Source: Myxococcales bacterium (GTDB lineage Bacteria > Myxococcota_A > Polyangia > Polyangiales > Polyangiaceae). From it: a stretch of 50,937 nucleotides of DNA. The stretch lies in the NCBI GenBank assembly GCA_012514535.1, contig JAAZAA010000255.1:1-50937 (forward strand). The letters are read 5' to 3'. Below the pieces are notes generated by a model that worked only from the letters and a program-made list of their open reading frames with translations, made no database searches and was not told the origin of the DNA. Of the stretch, positions 50,735 through 50,937 are shown piece after piece (positions within the stretch are counted from its first letter, which is position 1; each line of letters begins with the position of its first letter). The position numbers and the translations under genes are program-made.

Positions 50735-50937
50735 TCAGAGATCCTTGGCGTGCTCCGCCAGGTACTGGGCGACGCCCTCGGGGTTCGCCTTCATGCCCTT
50801 GGCGCCCTTGTTCCAGCCCGCAGGACACACCTCGCCGTGCTCCTCGGTGAACTGCAGCGCGTCGACCATGCGCAGCATCTCGTCCACGTTCCTGCCCAGG
50901 GGGAGGTCGTTGACGACCTGATGACGCACCACACCGG
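50735..50937 (-). CDS. 2-Cys peroxiredoxin (AhpC/Prx1 type), 3' part only
   Basis: Thiol peroxidase that reduces H2O2 and organic peroxides. Only the C-terminal 66 or so residues are in the window; the gene continues beyond 50937. The segment VVRHQVVNDLPLGRNVDEMLRM is the C-terminal part of the thioredoxin fold, and EEHGEVCPAGW holds the resolving cysteine of typical 2-Cys enzymes. The C-terminal KGAKGMKANPEGVAQYLAEHAKDL follows. The ATG at 50930-50932 is internal, not a start. Confidence 0.93.
   Translation of the reverse strand, partial: GVVRHQVVNDLPLGRNVDEMLRMVDALQFTEEHGEVCPAGWNKGAKGMKANPEGVAQYLAEHAKDL

Overview
The window is a GC-rich, gene-dense stretch of a bacterial chromosome. Its character points to Myxococcota (the former deltaproteobacterial myxobacteria). 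There is a myxobacterial-style Ser/Thr kinase with an HRDVSPQN catalytic loop, a single C-terminal membrane helix and an NPYR end. There are several exported TPR or lipoprotein genes, a large NuoH, and many genes that start at GTG or overlap their neighbour by 4 nt. This placement is an inference from protein style, not a phylogeny. I see no tRNA, rRNA, CRISPR array, insertion sequence or prophage gene.

Layout, left to right. (1) 52-5317, minus strand: prs, rplY and pth (PRPP synthesis and translation housekeeping), then a receptor-type Ser/Thr kinase with an exported TPR protein directly upstream of it, then a possible 45-aa gene. (2) 5579-12823, minus strand: E1alpha-E1beta-E2 of a 2-oxo acid dehydrogenase, then a TerB-like protein with lipA, which makes the lipoyl cofactor that the E2 needs, then gatB. 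(3) 12852-19825, minus strand: nuoA-B-C-D-G-H-I of complex I, without E, F or J-N. (4) 20024-28711: a TPR protein on the minus strand, then a plus-strand envelope-type operon (DUF1624/acyltransferase-like membrane protein plus two overlapping class-A serine hydrolase paralogues), mutY on the minus strand, and an ABC-2 exporter pair. (5) 28936-34959: homodimeric pyruvate dehydrogenase aceE, a divergent membrane metallophosphoesterase and a FAD-dependent dehydrogenase. (6) 35078-43237, minus strand: a lipoprotein of the sulfatase fold, then (in transcription order) FAH-family hydrolase, BtuF-like corrinoid-binding protein, YhaO-like nuclease and YhaN-like ATPase, joined by three successive 4-nt overlaps. 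(7) 43399-50937: an acyltransferase and a hybrid histidine kinase on the plus strand. On the minus strand lie class II aldolase (fba), a SIMPL lipoprotein, a tRNA-dihydrouridine synthase coupled to a small lipoprotein gene, and the 3' end of a 2-Cys peroxiredoxin gene.

How the genes fit together: central carbon and energy metabolism dominates (two different pyruvate/2-oxo acid E1 systems, lipoate synthesis, aldolase, complex I, PRPP). The most unusual items are four. NuoH carries an extra block of about 140 residues with roughly four membrane helices. The FAH/BtuF/YhaO/YhaN operon links a DNA-processing complex to a signal-less corrinoid-binding protein. The dihydrouridine synthase seems to need a CTG start. 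Two serine hydrolase genes overlap by 137 nt. Several long inverted repeats lie between genes; the fba terminator lies inside the end of the convergent histidine kinase gene.
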